NCBI GenBank assembly: GCA_024641855.1
Contig: JAHECG010000001.1
Span: 1 to 64,000 of the forward strand
DNA: 64,000 bases
Reading direction: 5' to 3'
Source: Betaproteobacteria bacterium
Lineage (GTDB): Bacteria; Pseudomonadota; Gammaproteobacteria; Burkholderiales; Thiobacteraceae
The notes below the pieces were generated by a model. It saw only the letters and a program-made list of their open reading frames with translations, was not told the DNA's origin and did no database searches. Positions 9,506 to 20,448 of the stretch are shown in pieces; position 1 is the stretch's first letter; each line of letters begins with the position of its first letter. The position numbers were made by a program, and so were the translations under genes.

Positions 9506-10464
9506 AAAACGCTGTGAGCCCGCGCTCACAAGATGACTCACAACATGTCCCGGTATTGTTGGAAGAAGCGGTCGCCGCCCTGAATATCCAGCCGGATGGC
9601 GTGTATGTGGATGCGACATTCGGACGTGGTGGGCATGCGCGGGCAATTTTAGCGCGCTTAGGAGAAGCGGGCCGTTTGATTGCTTTCGATAAGGATCCTG
9701 CGGCAATTGCTGTGGCACAAGCAGTGCAAGATTCGCGTTTGAAGGTAGTGCACGCAGGGTTTGCGCAAATGCAAGAGCAGTTGTGTGCGATGGGAGTTGA
9801 GCAGGTGAATGGGGTGTTGATGGATTTAGGTGTGTCGTCGCCGCAGATCAACGAGGCGCAGCGCGGTTTTAGTTTTCGGATGGAAGGCCCGCTCGACATG
9901 CGTATGGACACCACACAGGGGCGGACAGCCGCAGAATGGCTGGCCACGGTGGAAGAAAAAGAACTAAGGGAGGCGATAGCACAATATGGCGAAGAACGGT
10001 TTGCTAAGCAGATTGCAAGAGCGATTGTTGCGGCGCGCGCGGGAGGGGCAATCACTACAACCCGAATGCTTTCCAAGATCGTGGCAGAGACCGTGCCCAC
10101 GCGCGAGCCAGGCCAAGATCCGGCGACGCGTACCTTTCAAGCTATACGGATTTACATCAATCAGGAGCTTGAGGAGTTATCGTTAGTGCTACCACAAATT
10201 GTGGAACTGCTCACCCCCGGTGGTCGTTTGGCGGTGATTAGTTTCCACTCTCTCGAAGATCGCATCGTAAAGCGCTTCATGAAATCGGAAGCGCAGCCAG
10301 ACAAACTCCCCTCAAAATTTCCGATCAAAGCGGCAGACTTACCGCAAGCGCATCTGCGTTTGATCGGTAAAGCGCAGCGACCCGGCAGTGTCGAATCAGC
10401 AGTGAATCGGCGCGCGCGTAGTGCTGTACTGCGGGTGGCGGAGCGTACGGAGATTGTGCGATGA
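9502..10464 (+). CDS. rsmH: 16S rRNA (cytosine(1402)-N4)-methyltransferase
   Basis: [39 protein letters not shown] overlap with mraZ. Confidence 0.96.
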   Translation: MKNAVSPRSQDDSQHVPVLLEEAVAALNIQPDGVYVDATFGRGGHARAILARLGEAGRLIAFDKDPAAIAVAQAVQDSRLKVVHAGFAQMQEQLCAMGVEQVNGVLMDLGVSSPQINEAQRGFSFRMEGPLDMRMDTTQGRTAAEWLATVEEKELREAIAQYGEERFAKQIARAIVAARAGGAITTTRMLSKIVAETVPTREPGQDPATRTFQAIRIYINQELEELSLVLPQIVELLTPGGRLAVISFHSLEDRIVKRFMKSEAQPDKLPSKFPIKAADLPQAHLRLIGKAQRPGSVESAVNRRARSAVLRVAERTEIVR

Positions 10465-10751
10465 CTCGGCTGAATTTGCTCTTGGTCGGTATTCTGATGG
10501 CGTGCGCGCTGGGTGTTGTGACGTCGCAGCATCATGCGCGAAAACTGTATGCAGAATTACAGAACGCACAAGAATTCGCTAAGCAAATGCAAACTGAGTA
10601 CAACCAGTTACAGCTAGAACAAAGCACCTGGGCGATGCATGCGCGGATCGAGAAAATCGCCGCCGAGCGTTTGCATATGCATGCCCCCGAACCCGGAAAA
10701 ATTCAAATGGCGCCGGTGCTGTCAATGACCAAACCAGTAGGTGAAAAGTGA
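10461..10751 (+). CDS. ftsL: Cell division protein FtsL
   Basis: Small single-TM protein between rsmH and ftsI. Confidence 0.9.
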   Translation: MTRLNLLLVGILMACALGVVTSQHHARKLYAELQNAQEFAKQMQTEYNQLQLEQSTWAMHARIEKIAAERLHMHAPEPGKIQMAPVLSMTKPVGEK

Positions 10752-12496
10752 TGATGGCCGATGCCGTCAGTCGCAAAGGACAATTGACCGTTCGGTTGCC
10801 GGTCTGGCGCACGCGCACGATTTTGATTTTACTGTTGGTTGGATTTGCTGCATTGATTGGGCGCGCCGTGTATTTGCAAGGCGTAAATAAAAACTTCCTG
10901 CGCATGAAAGGGGAAGCGCGTTACTCGCGCGTGATCAATCTGAATTCCAATCGTGGAAAAATTACGGATCGCAACCATGAACCGCTTGCGATTTCCAGTC
11001 CTGTGGAATCGGTCGCGGCAAATCCGCGGGAAGCTGACATCAACCCGCAGCAAATGGAACGACTCGCGAAGTTATTGGGTGTTAAAAATGGCGAGCTGAA
11101 AAAGAAATTCGACGAAGATCGCGATTTTGTTTATCTGAAACGCCAACTGTCGCCGGAAACGGCAGAGAAAGTGTTGCGTTTGGATATTCCGGGTGTGTTC
11201 TTGCAACGCGAGTATCGGCGTTACTACCCATATGGCGAGGAAACCGCTCAAGTCTTGGGTATTACGGATCTAGATGACAAAGGGCAGGAAGGCATAGAGC
11301 TTGCCTACAACGAGCGGTTGGCCGGTGTCGATGGTTCTCGGCGTGTACTAAAAGATCGGCGTGGCAACATTATCGAAGGCGTTGAAAGTATTCGTACGCC
11401 ACAAGAAGGTCAAGACGTCACGTTGGCGATCGATCGCAATATTCAATATTTGGCTTATCGAGAACTTACGGAAGCCATGAATGAGAATCGCGCCAAGGCA
11501 GGTGCTGCCGTCGTGTTGGATGCGAAGACCGGTGAAATTTTGGCGTTGGTCAATCAGCCTTCCTATAACCCCAATAAGCGCGCTAAAAATATGCAATCCG
11601 GCCTCACGCGCAACCGTGTCATGACCGACACTTTTGAGCCGGGCTCTACGATGAAGCCCTTTACCGTCGCGCTTGCATTAGAAACAGGGAATTTCAAACC
11701 GGACACGCTCATCAACACGGACGGCGGAAAAATGAGCATTGGCCCGGCAACCATTCATGATGCGCATGTAACGGGGATGCTGACGGTGACGCAAGTGATT
11801 CAAAAATCATCCAACGTCGGTGCGGCAAAAATGGCGCTGTCACTCACGCCGGAATATATGTACAGCAATTTGTCCAAGCTCGGATTCGGTAAGACAACGC
11901 AATCGGGTTTTCCCGGTGAAGTTTCGGGTCGCTTGCGGCCATTCCAAACTTGGCGCCCAATCGAGCAAGCCACCATGGCTTATGGGCATGGAATTTCCGT
12001 CAGCCTGCTGCAATTAGCGCGGGCTTACACCGTGTTTACCTCGGATGGGGAACTGAAAAAAATCTCGCTGCTGAAATTGGAGCAGCCATCGGAAAGTGTG
12101 CGTGTGATCACGCCAGCAGCGGCGCAACAGTTGCGCGCCATGTTGGAAACGGTTGTTTTGCCTGGGGGGACTGCGCCGCGAGCACAGGTGTTGGGGTATC
12201 GCGTAGGTGGCAAGACCGGTACGGCGCACAAACTGGACTCGCATGGAAATTATGCGGCGGATCGCTATGTAGCCTCATTTGTTGGTTTCGCCCCGGCTTC
12301 TGACCCACGTTTGATTATTGCGGTGATGGTAGATGAACCTTCCGCTGGCCAGTACTACGGCGGCACGGTTGCGGCACCGGTGTTCTCGCGCATCATGGCG
12401 GGTGCACTAAGGATGTTGGCAGTGACGCCGGATATGCCAACACAAAATATGGTGTTACCACCGCCCGATGTGCCAGAAGTGCGGGAGGAAACATGA
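10751..12496 (+). CDS. ftsI: Peptidoglycan D,D-transpeptidase FtsI (PBP3)
   Basis: EPGSTMKPFT (SxxK), KSSNVG (SxN), GGKTGTAHK (KTG). Confidence 0.96.
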   Translation: MMADAVSRKGQLTVRLPVWRTRTILILLLVGFAALIGRAVYLQGVNKNFLRMKGEARYSRVINLNSNRGKITDRNHEPLAISSPVESVAANPREADINPQQMERLAKLLGVKNGELKKKFDEDRDFVYLKRQLSPETAEKVLRLDIPGVFLQREYRRYYPYGEETAQVLGITDLDDKGQEGIELAYNERLAGVDGSRRVLKDRRGNIIEGVESIRTPQEGQDVTLAIDRNIQYLAYRELTEAMNENRAKAGAAVVLDAKTGEILALVNQPSYNPNKRAKNMQSGLTRNRVMTDTFEPGSTMKPFTVALALETGNFKPDTLINTDGGKMSIGPATIHDAHVTGMLTVTQVIQKSSNVGAAKMALSLTPEYMYSNLSKLGFGKTTQSGFPGEVSGRLRPFQTWRPIEQATMAYGHGISVSLLQLARAYTVFTSDGELKKISLLKLEQPSESVRVITPAAAQQLRAMLETVVLPGGTAPRAQVLGYRVGGKTGTAHKLDSHGNYAADRYVASFVGFAPASDPRLIIAVMVDEPSAGQYYGGTVAAPVFSRIMAGALRMLAVTPDMPTQNMVLPPPDVPEVREET

Positions 12497-13983
12497 TTCC
12501 GATTAACCCGCCGCAAAGCCGCTTTGAGTTTAACTTAGTGGATGCGTTGCCGGTGCCGGTGACGAATATGGTGAATGATAGTCGTCAGGTGCATGCGGGC
12601 GATACTTTCCTAGCTTACCCCGGTGTGCATCAAGATGGCCGAGCATACATCCCGCAAGCCATTGCACAAGGCGCAAACGCCATTGTATGGGAAGCGCAAG
12701 ACTATTTATGGGATCCGGCTTGGCAGGTGCCAAATTTACCGGTGCCGCAATTACGAGATAAGGTCGGCCAGTTCGCCTCCGAAGTCTATGGTCGACCCTC
12801 GCGTCATTTATGCGTGATTGGCATCACTGGCACCAATGGCAAAACTTCTTGCTCGCATTGGTTGGCGCAAGCCTTGAGTCAAGCGGGACGTCCTGCGGTC
12901 ATTATCGGAACGTTGGGTAATGGGTTTCCGGAGCGGCTAGAGCCAACATCGAATACCACACCCGACCCCATCGTGCTGCAAAAAAGCTTGCAACGTTATT
13001 TGCAGCAAGGTGCTACTTGCGCAGCGATGGAAGTCTCCTCGCATGCATTGGATCAAGGCCGGGTCAACGGGGTGCATTTTGAGATGGCGATGTTTACCAA
13101 TCTGTCGCGTGATCACTTGGATTATCACGGCGATATGGAGCGCTACGCGAGTGCCAAGGCGGCCTTGTTTACTTGGCCGGAATTGCGCAAAGCGGTGCTA
13201 AATGGTGATGATCCTTATGCGCAGGAATTACGGCAAAAAGCCGAAGCGCAGGGTGTGACGGTGATTTCGTACGGTTTCGAAAGCGGTGAAGTGCGCGGCA
13301 GTAATTTGCGTGTAGGGCCACAAGGTTTAGCGTTCGATGTAGCAACCCCGTGGGGCGAAGCGCGGTTACAAAGTGGCGTGTTAGGTCGATTTAATGCTTC
13401 CAATTTGCTCGCTGTGCTAGCAACGTTATTGGTTGGTGGCGTGTCTTTTGAGCAAGCCATCGTCAGCGTGCAGCATGTGCAACCAGTACCAGGGCGGATG
13501 CAACAAATCCGTATGCCCGGTAAACCGTTGGTGGTAGTGGATTACGCGCATACCCCGGATGCTTTAGAAAAAGTGTTGATGACTTTGCGTGAAGTGGCTG
13601 CCGAATCCAAAGCTTCCGAGGCGAAACTCATTTGTGTATTTGGCTGTGGTGGGCAACGCGATAAAGGTAAACGGCCACTAATGGGCGATGTGGTGGCGAA
13701 CTTAGCCGACGAAGCGGTTGTGACCAGTGATAATCCACGCAATGAAGATCCGCGCCGCATCATCGATGAAATCGTGGCGGGCATGGCTTCCAGTTTTCAT
13801 GTGGAAATTGATCGCGCCGCCGCCATTGACTATGCGATTCGTCAGGCGCGTGTGATGGATGTGGTACTGATCGCCGGCAAAGGGCACGAGAATTATCAAG
13901 AGATTAATGGCGTGAAGTTACCGTTCAGTGACATTGAAGTTGCGCTACGTTCCTTGGACCAAGCCGGAGGGGTTGTCGCATGA
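12493..13983 (+). CDS. murE: UDP-MurNAc-L-Ala-D-Glu:meso-DAP ligase
   Basis: GITGTNGKTS, DNPRNEDP motif of DAP-adding MurE. Confidence 0.96.
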   Translation: MIPINPPQSRFEFNLVDALPVPVTNMVNDSRQVHAGDTFLAYPGVHQDGRAYIPQAIAQGANAIVWEAQDYLWDPAWQVPNLPVPQLRDKVGQFASEVYGRPSRHLCVIGITGTNGKTSCSHWLAQALSQAGRPAVIIGTLGNGFPERLEPTSNTTPDPIVLQKSLQRYLQQGATCAAMEVSSHALDQGRVNGVHFEMAMFTNLSRDHLDYHGDMERYASAKAALFTWPELRKAVLNGDDPYAQELRQKAEAQGVTVISYGFESGEVRGSNLRVGPQGLAFDVATPWGEARLQSGVLGRFNASNLLAVLATLLVGGVSFEQAIVSVQHVQPVPGRMQQIRMPGKPLVVVDYAHTPDALEKVLMTLREVAAESKASEAKLICVFGCGGQRDKGKRPLMGDVVANLADEAVVTSDNPRNEDPRRIIDEIVAGMASSFHVEIDRAAAIDYAIRQARVMDVVLIAGKGHENYQEINGVKLPFSDIEVALRSLDQAGGVVA

Positions 13984-15347
13984 TGCGTCTAACGGAAGCC
14001 GCGCAAGCCATCGATGCCAGCACGCACGGTGCTGATGTGACGTTTAGCTCGGTTAGTACTGATACGCGCACGCTGCAACATGGCGCGCTTTTTGTGGCGT
14101 TGCGTGGAGACCGTTTCGATGGCCATGATTTCGTGCGTCAGGCTTTAGAGAATGGGGCAAGCGCTGCACTGGTCGATAAGGATTTTAAACCTTCCGCAGC
14201 GGGTCTCGCCGCTGATGCTCCGCTACTGGTGGTTGCGGATAGCCGCTTAGGGTTGGGTCATTTGGCCGCAGTTTGGCGCAATCGTTTCGATATACCTTTG
14301 ATTGCGATTACCGGCAGTAATGGCAAAACGACTGTGAAAGAAATGCTCGCTGCAATTTTTGTAGCAGCTACCGGCGATACGGAATCCGTTCTAGCGACGC
14401 AAGGTAATTTAAATAACGATATCGGCATGCCCTTGATGTTGTTGCGGCTACGTGCGCGCCATCGCTATGCAGTGATTGAAATGGGGATGAACCATTTGGG
14501 TGAAATCGACTACCTCACCCGACTCGCGACACCGACGGTAGCGCTGGTGAATAACGCACAAACCGCCCATGTTGGCGAATTAGGAAGCGTAGAAAATATC
14601 GCGCGCGCCAAGGGTGAAATTTTTGTGGGTTTGCGGCCAGGTGGAATTGCCGTGATTAATGCCGATGATGCATTTGCACCGATGTGGCGCACCTTGAACA
14701 GCGAACGTGAAATTATCGACTTTGGTTTGGATAACTCAGCGCAAGTGACGGGGCGTTATGAATTACTGACGGCCAGTGCGCGCTTGGAAATCAAGTTTCC
14801 GCAGGAAACCATACAAACACATTTGCAAGTGCCAGGGTTGCACAACGTGCGAAATGCTCTGGCGGCGAGCGCAGCAGCACTGGCTGTGAACGTCGAGTCG
14901 CAGGCCATTGCGAAAGGGTTGAATCATTTCAAAGGCGTCAAAGGGCGATTGCAAACCAAGGCGGTGCTCCATGGCGCAACCCTGATCGATGATAGTTACA
15001 ACGCGAATCCCGGCTCGGTGTGCGCGGCCATCGAGGTGTTGGCGCAAGCCCCCGGAGAAAAGATTTTAGTGTTGGGTGATATGGGAGAGCTCGGCGTAGA
15101 CGGCGTGCAACTGCATGCAGAAATCGGCCGATACGCTCATGAAAAGGGCATCGATGCTGTGTTTTGCTTGGGAGATTTAAGTCGCCATACCGCGCAAGCG
15201 TTTGGGGTCGGAGCATGGCATTTCGAGCGTATTCAAGAGTTGCTGGCCGATTTGGAAAACCGTTTATCGCCAACCACGACCGTATTGGTAAAAGGCTCTC
15301 GCTTCATGGAAATGGAGCGGGTTGTGAGGAGTTTTGAAATTGTGTAA
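13980..15347 (+). CDS. murF: UDP-MurNAc-tripeptide:D-Ala-D-Ala ligase
   Basis: AITGSNGKTTVKEM, IEMGMNHLGEI, DDSYNANPGS. Confidence 0.96.
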   Translation: MMRLTEAAQAIDASTHGADVTFSSVSTDTRTLQHGALFVALRGDRFDGHDFVRQALENGASAALVDKDFKPSAAGLAADAPLLVVADSRLGLGHLAAVWRNRFDIPLIAITGSNGKTTVKEMLAAIFVAATGDTESVLATQGNLNNDIGMPLMLLRLRARHRYAVIEMGMNHLGEIDYLTRLATPTVALVNNAQTAHVGELGSVENIARAKGEIFVGLRPGGIAVINADDAFAPMWRTLNSEREIIDFGLDNSAQVTGRYELLTASARLEIKFPQETIQTHLQVPGLHNVRNALAASAAALAVNVESQAIAKGLNHFKGVKGRLQTKAVLHGATLIDDSYNANPGSVCAAIEVLAQAPGEKILVLGDMGELGVDGVQLHAEIGRYAHEKGIDAVFCLGDLSRHTAQAFGVGAWHFERIQELLADLENRLSPTTTVLVKGSRFMEMERVVRSFEIV

Positions 15348-15374
15348 CCACGGTTTTTTAATCCGGAGTACGTC

Positions 15375-16466
15375 ATGTTACTAGCCTTATTCCAGTGGTT
15401 GGCGCAAGGAGAGCACATTCGTGTGTTTAATGTATTCAATTACATTACATTGCGCGCTGTATTGGCAGCGTTGACCGCGTTGGCAATTTCATTCGTAGTT
15501 GGGCCAGGCATGATTCGCCGTCTAACGGCTTACAAAATTGGTCAGTCGGTACGTGACGATGGGCCGCAAACACATCTCGTGAAGGCCGGTACACCAACCA
15601 TGGGCGGCGCCTTAATTTTGGTGGCGATCTTAGTGGCGACTTTGTTGTGGGCCGATCTGAAAAACATATATGTCTGGGTCGTCTTGCTGATCACCGCAGG
15701 TTTCGGTGCCGTGGGCTGGGTCGATGATTATCGCAAAGTGGTGCATCGTAATCCAAAAGGATTGTCAGCGCGTGCAAAGTTGTTCTGGCAATCGTTGATT
15801 GCTCTGTGTGGCGTGGCCTTTATTACCTACAGTACCCATCTGCCTGCACAAACGGAATTGATCGTGCCGTTCTTTAAGTCGGTTGCGATCCCTTTGGGTG
15901 CCATTGGTTTCATGGCGCTAGCCTATTGCGTCATCGTTGGTACCAGTAATGCCGTTAATTTGACGGATGGTTTAGACGGCTTGGCGATTATGCCGACTGT
16001 GATGGTGGCCAGTGCCTTGGCAATCTTCGCTTATGTTGCTGGCAACGTAGTGTTCGCCAAATATTTGCAGTTGCCATATATCCCCGGTGCTGGCGAATTG
16101 GCGGTGTTCTGTGCCGCGATCGCGGGTGCAGGCTTGGCATTTCTCTGGTTCAACGCGTATCCAGCGGAAGTGTTCATGGGGGATGTCGGCGCCTTGGCCT
16201 TGGGCGGTGCTTTAGGTGTAGTGGCAGTGATCGTGCGCCAAGAAATCGTGCTGTTCATTATGGGTGGCGTGTTTGTGGTGGAAACCTTGTCGGTGGTATT
16301 GCAAGTGGCCTCATTCAAGCTCACCGGCAAACGCATTTTTCGTATGGCGCCGTTGCACCATCACTATGAATTAAAGGGTTGGAAAGAAAACCAAGTGGTG
16401 GTGCGGTTTTGGATCATCACCATGATTTTGGTGTTGGTTGGTTTGTCGACGTTGAAATTACGATGA
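15375..16466 (+). CDS. mraY: Phospho-MurNAc-pentapeptide transferase
   Basis: [34 protein letters not shown]. Confidence 0.97.
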   Translation: MLLALFQWLAQGEHIRVFNVFNYITLRAVLAALTALAISFVVGPGMIRRLTAYKIGQSVRDDGPQTHLVKAGTPTMGGALILVAILVATLLWADLKNIYVWVVLLITAGFGAVGWVDDYRKVVHRNPKGLSARAKLFWQSLIALCGVAFITYSTHLPAQTELIVPFFKSVAIPLGAIGFMALAYCVIVGTSNAVNLTDGLDGLAIMPTVMVASALAIFAYVAGNVVFAKYLQLPYIPGAGELAVFCAAIAGAGLAFLWFNAYPAEVFMGDVGALALGGALGVVAVIVRQEIVLFIMGGVFVVETLSVVLQVASFKLTGKRIFRMAPLHHHYELKGWKENQVVVRFWIITMILVLVGLSTLKLR

Positions 16467-16570
16467 ATTTATTTCACCACAGAGATGGTAGAGATCACAG
16501 AGAACACAGAGGAAATTCTTTCATGGGGTTCTCAGTGAGCTCCGTGATCTCTGTGGTAATAGGGTTTTAA
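16463..16570 (+). CDS. Putative 35-aa minicistron bridging mraY and murD (within repeat element)
   Basis: ATGA overlap with mraY stop; reads [38 protein letters not shown] 3 nt before murD ATG. Confidence 0.35.
   Translation: MNLFHHRDGRDHREHRGNSFMGFSVSSVISVVIGF
16476..16557. repeat. Imperfect inverted repeat of CACAGAG type in mraY-murD spacer
   Basis: accacagagat...cacagagaacacagag versus ctcagtgagctccgtgatctctgtggt; right arm resembles 55698-55725. Confidence 0.8.
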
Positions 16571-16573
16571 GGT

Positions 16574-17941
16574 ATGGGCATGCAGATTGAAGGCCAAAAA
16601 ATATTGGTGCTAGGCCTGGGTGATACGGGCCTTTCCATGGTGCGCTGGTTAGTGCGCCATGGTGCGATCGTGCGCGCCGCCGATAGCCGTTCTGCGCCAC
16701 CGCATGCCGCATTGATTCGTGCGCAATGGCCACAAGTAGAAATCATGACCGGTGCGTTCAACGAAGCGACTTTCCAAAATATCGACTTGATCGCCATCAG
16801 CCCCGGGGTGCCTCTAGCCAGTTTGCCGAAGACGCAAGTGCCGATCGTGGGCGATGTGGAATTGTTTGCGCAAGCACTTGCGCCGCGAAGCAGTAAGGTC
16901 ATTGCGATAACTGGCGCTAACGGCAAAACCACAGTGACGGCCTTGTGCGGCGCAATGTGTCAGCAAAGCGGCGCGCGCACCGTGGTGGCAGGCAATATTG
17001 GGCTGCCGGTATTGGATGCGTTGTGTGAAATTGAAGATAACGCGGCGATGCCGGAAATTTTTGTGCTGGAGTTGTCGAGCTTCCAATTGGAAACGACTTC
17101 AACACTCAATGCTGATGCTGCAACCGTGTTAAATGTGACACAGGATCATCTGGATCGTTATGCCGATATGACGGCTTACGCCGCAGCTAAAGCGCGGATA
17201 TTCGCCGGTCAAGGTGTGCAATTATTGAATCGTGAGGATGCGTATAGCCAGGCGATGGCGTTACCGCAACACACGATTCAGAGCTTCGGCTTGGGTGCGC
17301 CGGCGAATGATGCTGAATGGGGTTTGGTACAAGTCGAAGGCGAAGACTGGCTGGCGCATGGGCAAGAAAAATTGCTGCCGTGCAAAGATATTCCGCTCGC
17401 CGGGCGGCATAACGCGGCGAATGCTCTGGCAGCACTGGGCTTGTGCCGTGCGATTGGTTTGCCGATGGCGCCCTTGCTTGTGGCCTTGCGTAGCTTTAAA
17501 GGCTTGCCACATCGCGTAGAAAAAATCGCAGAAATCGCGGGTGTAATTTTTTACGACGACTCGAAGGGCACCAATGTCGGCGCTACGGTGGCGGCCTTGA
17601 GTGGCATGCGTGAACCGGTGGTGTTGATCGCCGGTGGCGAAGGCAAGGGGCAAGATTTCTCACCACTCAAACCAGCATGCGCAACCCATGCGCGCGCTGT
17701 GGTGTTGATCGGGCGCGATGCGTCGCAGATCGAAGCGGCTATCACAGGATGTGGCGTGCCCTTGCATCACGCAACCGATATGGATGAAGCGGTGCGCATC
17801 GCGTTCCAAGCTAGTCAGCCTGGCGATGCGGTTTTGCTATCTCCTGCTTGTGCCAGTTTTGATATGTTCCGCAACTACGAGCATCGCGCGCAGGTGTTTG
17901 TAGCAGCCGTGGAAAAATTACAACAGGAGCGCGCGGCATGA
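16574..17941 (+). CDS. murD: UDP-MurNAc-L-Ala:D-Glu ligase
   Basis: [26 protein letters not shown]. Confidence 0.96.
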   Translation: MGMQIEGQKILVLGLGDTGLSMVRWLVRHGAIVRAADSRSAPPHAALIRAQWPQVEIMTGAFNEATFQNIDLIAISPGVPLASLPKTQVPIVGDVELFAQALAPRSSKVIAITGANGKTTVTALCGAMCQQSGARTVVAGNIGLPVLDALCEIEDNAAMPEIFVLELSSFQLETTSTLNADAATVLNVTQDHLDRYADMTAYAAAKARIFAGQGVQLLNREDAYSQAMALPQHTIQSFGLGAPANDAEWGLVQVEGEDWLAHGQEKLLPCKDIPLAGRHNAANALAALGLCRAIGLPMAPLLVALRSFKGLPHRVEKIAEIAGVIFYDDSKGTNVGATVAALSGMREPVVLIAGGEGKGQDFSPLKPACATHARAVVLIGRDASQIEAAITGCGVPLHHATDMDEAVRIAFQASQPGDAVLLSPACASFDMFRNYEHRAQVFVAAVEKLQQERAA

Positions 17942-19104
17942 TGTTCTACGCAACCGCGATGAAGATGCAGCATGCCAAGCCGGATTACGACCAAGGCCTG
18001 TTGTGGACGGCTTTGTTGTTATTGGCCTTGGGCGCGGTGATGGTGTATTCGGCATCGATCGCGATTGCGGGTGCGAACCGTTATACCGGCTATCAAGAAA
18101 GTTACTACTTATTGCGGCAATTGGTTTATGTGGCGGTGAGTTTGCTGTTCGGTTTTATCGCTTTTCAATTCCCAATGCGCGCTTGGCAAAAAATGGCACC
18201 GTATTTGTTTATTGTCGGCATCGTGCTGTTGGTTTTGGTGTTGATCCCGGGCGTTGGGCGATCGGTGAATGGTTCGAAACGTTGGATATCGCTATTCGTT
18301 GTGAATTTACAACCGTCCGAATTAATGAAGCTATTTGCGGTGCTTTATGCCGCCGATTATTCGATTCGCAAAGCGGGGCACATGCAAAGTTTTACCAAAG
18401 GGTTTATGCCGATGCTCGTGGTGATGCTGTTCATTGGCGCATTGCTGCTGTTTGAACCGGATTTCGGCGCATTCGCAGTGATTATTGCCGTGGCGATGGG
18501 GATCTTGTTTTTGGGTGGCATCAATGGCCGCCAGTTTGGTAGCTTGATTGTGATGCTGGTCGTTGGCTTCGCTATCGTGATTTGGAGTTCGCCGTACCGG
18601 ATGCAGCGCATCATCGGCTTCATGGACCCTTGGGCTGATCCTTTCGGCAAGGGTTATCAACTGTCGCATGCGCTGATTGCATTTGGTCGCGGCGATTGGT
18701 TCGGCGTTGGGTTGGGCGGCAGTGTCGAAAAACTCATGTATTTACCGGAAGCGCATACAGACTTTTTGTTGGCAGTGATCGCAGAGGAGTTAGGTTTCGC
18801 TGGTGTGTTGATTGTGGTGCTGATGTTTGCCTACATTACCTTGCGAGCATTTGCAATCGGGCGCCAAGCCGCATCGTTGGAGCGGCCCTTTGCTGCGCTG
18901 GTCGCGCACGGTATCGGTATCTGGTTGGCGGTGCAGGCCATTATCAATATGGGTGTGAACATGGGCTTGTTGCCCACCAAAGGTTTGACCTTGCCGCTAC
19001 TGTCATTTGGCGGCAGCGGCATCGCCGCGAACTGCGTTGCGCTCGGTATTTTGTTGCGTGTGGATTGGGAAAGTCGGCAGTTGTTGAAGGGGTACGCGTC
19101 ATGA
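17938..19104 (+). CDS. ftsW: Cell division protein / SEDS glycosyltransferase FtsW
   Basis: Multi-TM SEDS protein; [27 protein letters not shown]. Confidence 0.96.
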   Translation: MMFYATAMKMQHAKPDYDQGLLWTALLLLALGAVMVYSASIAIAGANRYTGYQESYYLLRQLVYVAVSLLFGFIAFQFPMRAWQKMAPYLFIVGIVLLVLVLIPGVGRSVNGSKRWISLFVVNLQPSELMKLFAVLYAADYSIRKAGHMQSFTKGFMPMLVVMLFIGALLLFEPDFGAFAVIIAVAMGILFLGGINGRQFGSLIVMLVVGFAIVIWSSPYRMQRIIGFMDPWADPFGKGYQLSHALIAFGRGDWFGVGLGGSVEKLMYLPEAHTDFLLAVIAEELGFAGVLIVVLMFAYITLRAFAIGRQAASLERPFAALVAHGIGIWLAVQAIINMGVNMGLLPTKGLTLPLLSFGGSGIAANCVALGILLRVDWESRQLLKGYAS

Positions 19105-19215
19105 GCAGGGAACAGGGGCCCCGCACAGTGGGGATGAGACCGCCCGCGAATGGCGCGTGGAGCCGACACGACCCTGCTTGCACTGGGTGGTGTTTGAAGA
19201 GGCGAGCGTCATGAG
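19081..19215. repeat. Duplicated translation-initiation junction flanking a roughly 100-bp insert
   Basis: gcgtcatgag at 19096-19105 and 19206-19215; imperfect similarity extends upstream (gaaggggtac / gaagaggcga). Confidence 0.65.
19101..19214 (+). CDS. Putative 37-aa minicistron bridging ftsW and murG
   Basis: ATGA overlap with ftsW stop and ATGA overlap with murG start (19211); GAAGGGG upstream; [37 protein letters not shown]. Confidence 0.4.
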   Translation: MSREQGPRTVGMRPPANGAWSRHDPACTGWCLKRRAS

Positions 19216-20314
19216 TACGCCGCGAACAGTCATGATTATGGCAGGTGGAACCGGTGGGCATGTGTATCCAGGACTGGCCGTGGCGCAGGCTTTGCGCGAA
19301 CAGGGCTGGCATGTGGTTTGGCTTGGAACCAAGAATGGTTTAGAGGCCAAGTTGGTACCGGCACAGGATATTGAAATGGTGTGGCTGAAATTTGGCGGCG
19401 TGCGCGGCAAAGGTTTGATGCGCATGTTGTGGTTGCCGGCACAAATTATTTTGGCGTTTATCCAAAGTGCGCGCGCTATTTTTAAACATCGTCCAGATGT
19501 GGTGTTGGGACTGGGCGGTTACACCGCTTTTCCGGGCGGCATGATGGCCTCCCTGTTTAATCGGCCCTTAGTGATTCATGAGCAAAACTCCATTGCGGGC
19601 CTAACCAATCGTGTCTTAGCGTGTTTGGCGGAACAAGTGTTGGTGGCCTTCCCCAGCGCCTTTCAAGGTCCGAAAGATAAACCGATTCCTTGCGGCAAAG
19701 TAGTTGCCCAGTGTTGCGGCAATCCGGTGCGCGTGGATATCGCCGCGCTGCCTGCCCCGAGTGAGCGTTTGCAAAATCGCAGTGGCAAATTGCGAGTGCT
19801 GGTCGTCGGCGGCAGCCTCGGTGCGCAAGCCTTGAATGAAGCTGTGCCGCAAGCATTGAAATTGATCGATGCAGCGAGTCGGCCGGAAGTCGTGCACCAA
19901 GCGGGTATGAAGCATATCGCGCAATTGCAAGCCAATTACGCCGCAGCAGAAGTGAACGCAGAAGTACTGGCCTTCATCGACGATATGGCCGCGCGTTACG
20001 CCTGGTGTGATGTCGTGATTTGCCGCGCAGGCGCGCTGACCATTGCGGAATTGGCGGCAGCGGGTGTGGCGAGCGTGCTGGTGCCCTATCCCCATGCTGT
20101 GGACGACCATCAAACCACGAATGCCTTTTATTTGAGCTCGGCAGGTGCGGCGATTTTGATGCCGCAAAGTGAATTGACGCCGCAGAAATTGGCGCAACTG
20201 CTGGGTGAGTTCACGCATGAGAAATTGTTGGCGATGGCGCAACAGGCTCGCGTGTTGGCGCAGCCGGATGCGACGCGCATCGTCGCTGAGACGTGTATGA
20301 GGTTGGCGGCATGA
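19211..20314 (+). CDS. murG: UDP-GlcNAc:undecaprenyl-PP-MurNAc-pentapeptide transferase
   Basis: MIMAGGTGGHVYPGLAVA, HEQNSIAGLTNR, RAGALTIAELAAAG. Confidence 0.96.
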   Translation: MSTPRTVMIMAGGTGGHVYPGLAVAQALREQGWHVVWLGTKNGLEAKLVPAQDIEMVWLKFGGVRGKGLMRMLWLPAQIILAFIQSARAIFKHRPDVVLGLGGYTAFPGGMMASLFNRPLVIHEQNSIAGLTNRVLACLAEQVLVAFPSAFQGPKDKPIPCGKVVAQCCGNPVRVDIAALPAPSERLQNRSGKLRVLVVGGSLGAQALNEAVPQALKLIDAASRPEVVHQAGMKHIAQLQANYAAAEVNAEVLAFIDDMAARYAWCDVVICRAGALTIAELAAAGVASVLVPYPHAVDDHQTTNAFYLSSAGAAILMPQSELTPQKLAQLLGEFTHEKLLAMAQQARVLAQPDATRIVAETCMRLAA

Positions 20315-20448
20315 AAAAAAACTTTCAACGCAAAGACGCAAAGATCGCAAAGAACCCCCAAGTCGTATGGGGCCATGATTATCGAAACATGGGTTGTCTC
20401 TTTGCGTCCTTTGCATCTTTGCGTTTAACGCCTTTGGATTTGCAATGA
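20311..20448 (+). CDS. Putative 45-aa minicistron bridging murG and murC (within repeat element)
   Basis: ATGA overlap with murG stop and ATGA overlap with murC start; [45 protein letters not shown]. Confidence 0.4.
   Translation: MKKNFQRKDAKIAKNPQVVWGHDYRNMGCLFASFASLRLTPLDLQ
20327..20425. repeat. Inverted repeat of CGCAAAG type in murG-murC spacer
   Basis: aacgcaaagacgcaaagatcgcaaaga (20327 on) versus tctctttgcgtcctttgcatctttgcgtt (20397-20425). Confidence 0.85.

Noticed and set aside
8994-10100. 368-aa minus-strand ORF antisense to mraZ/rsmH
   Set aside because: Low-complexity Ala/Ser/Pro/Thr composition typical of the opposite strand of a GC-rich gene; entirely covered by well-supported plus-strand genes.
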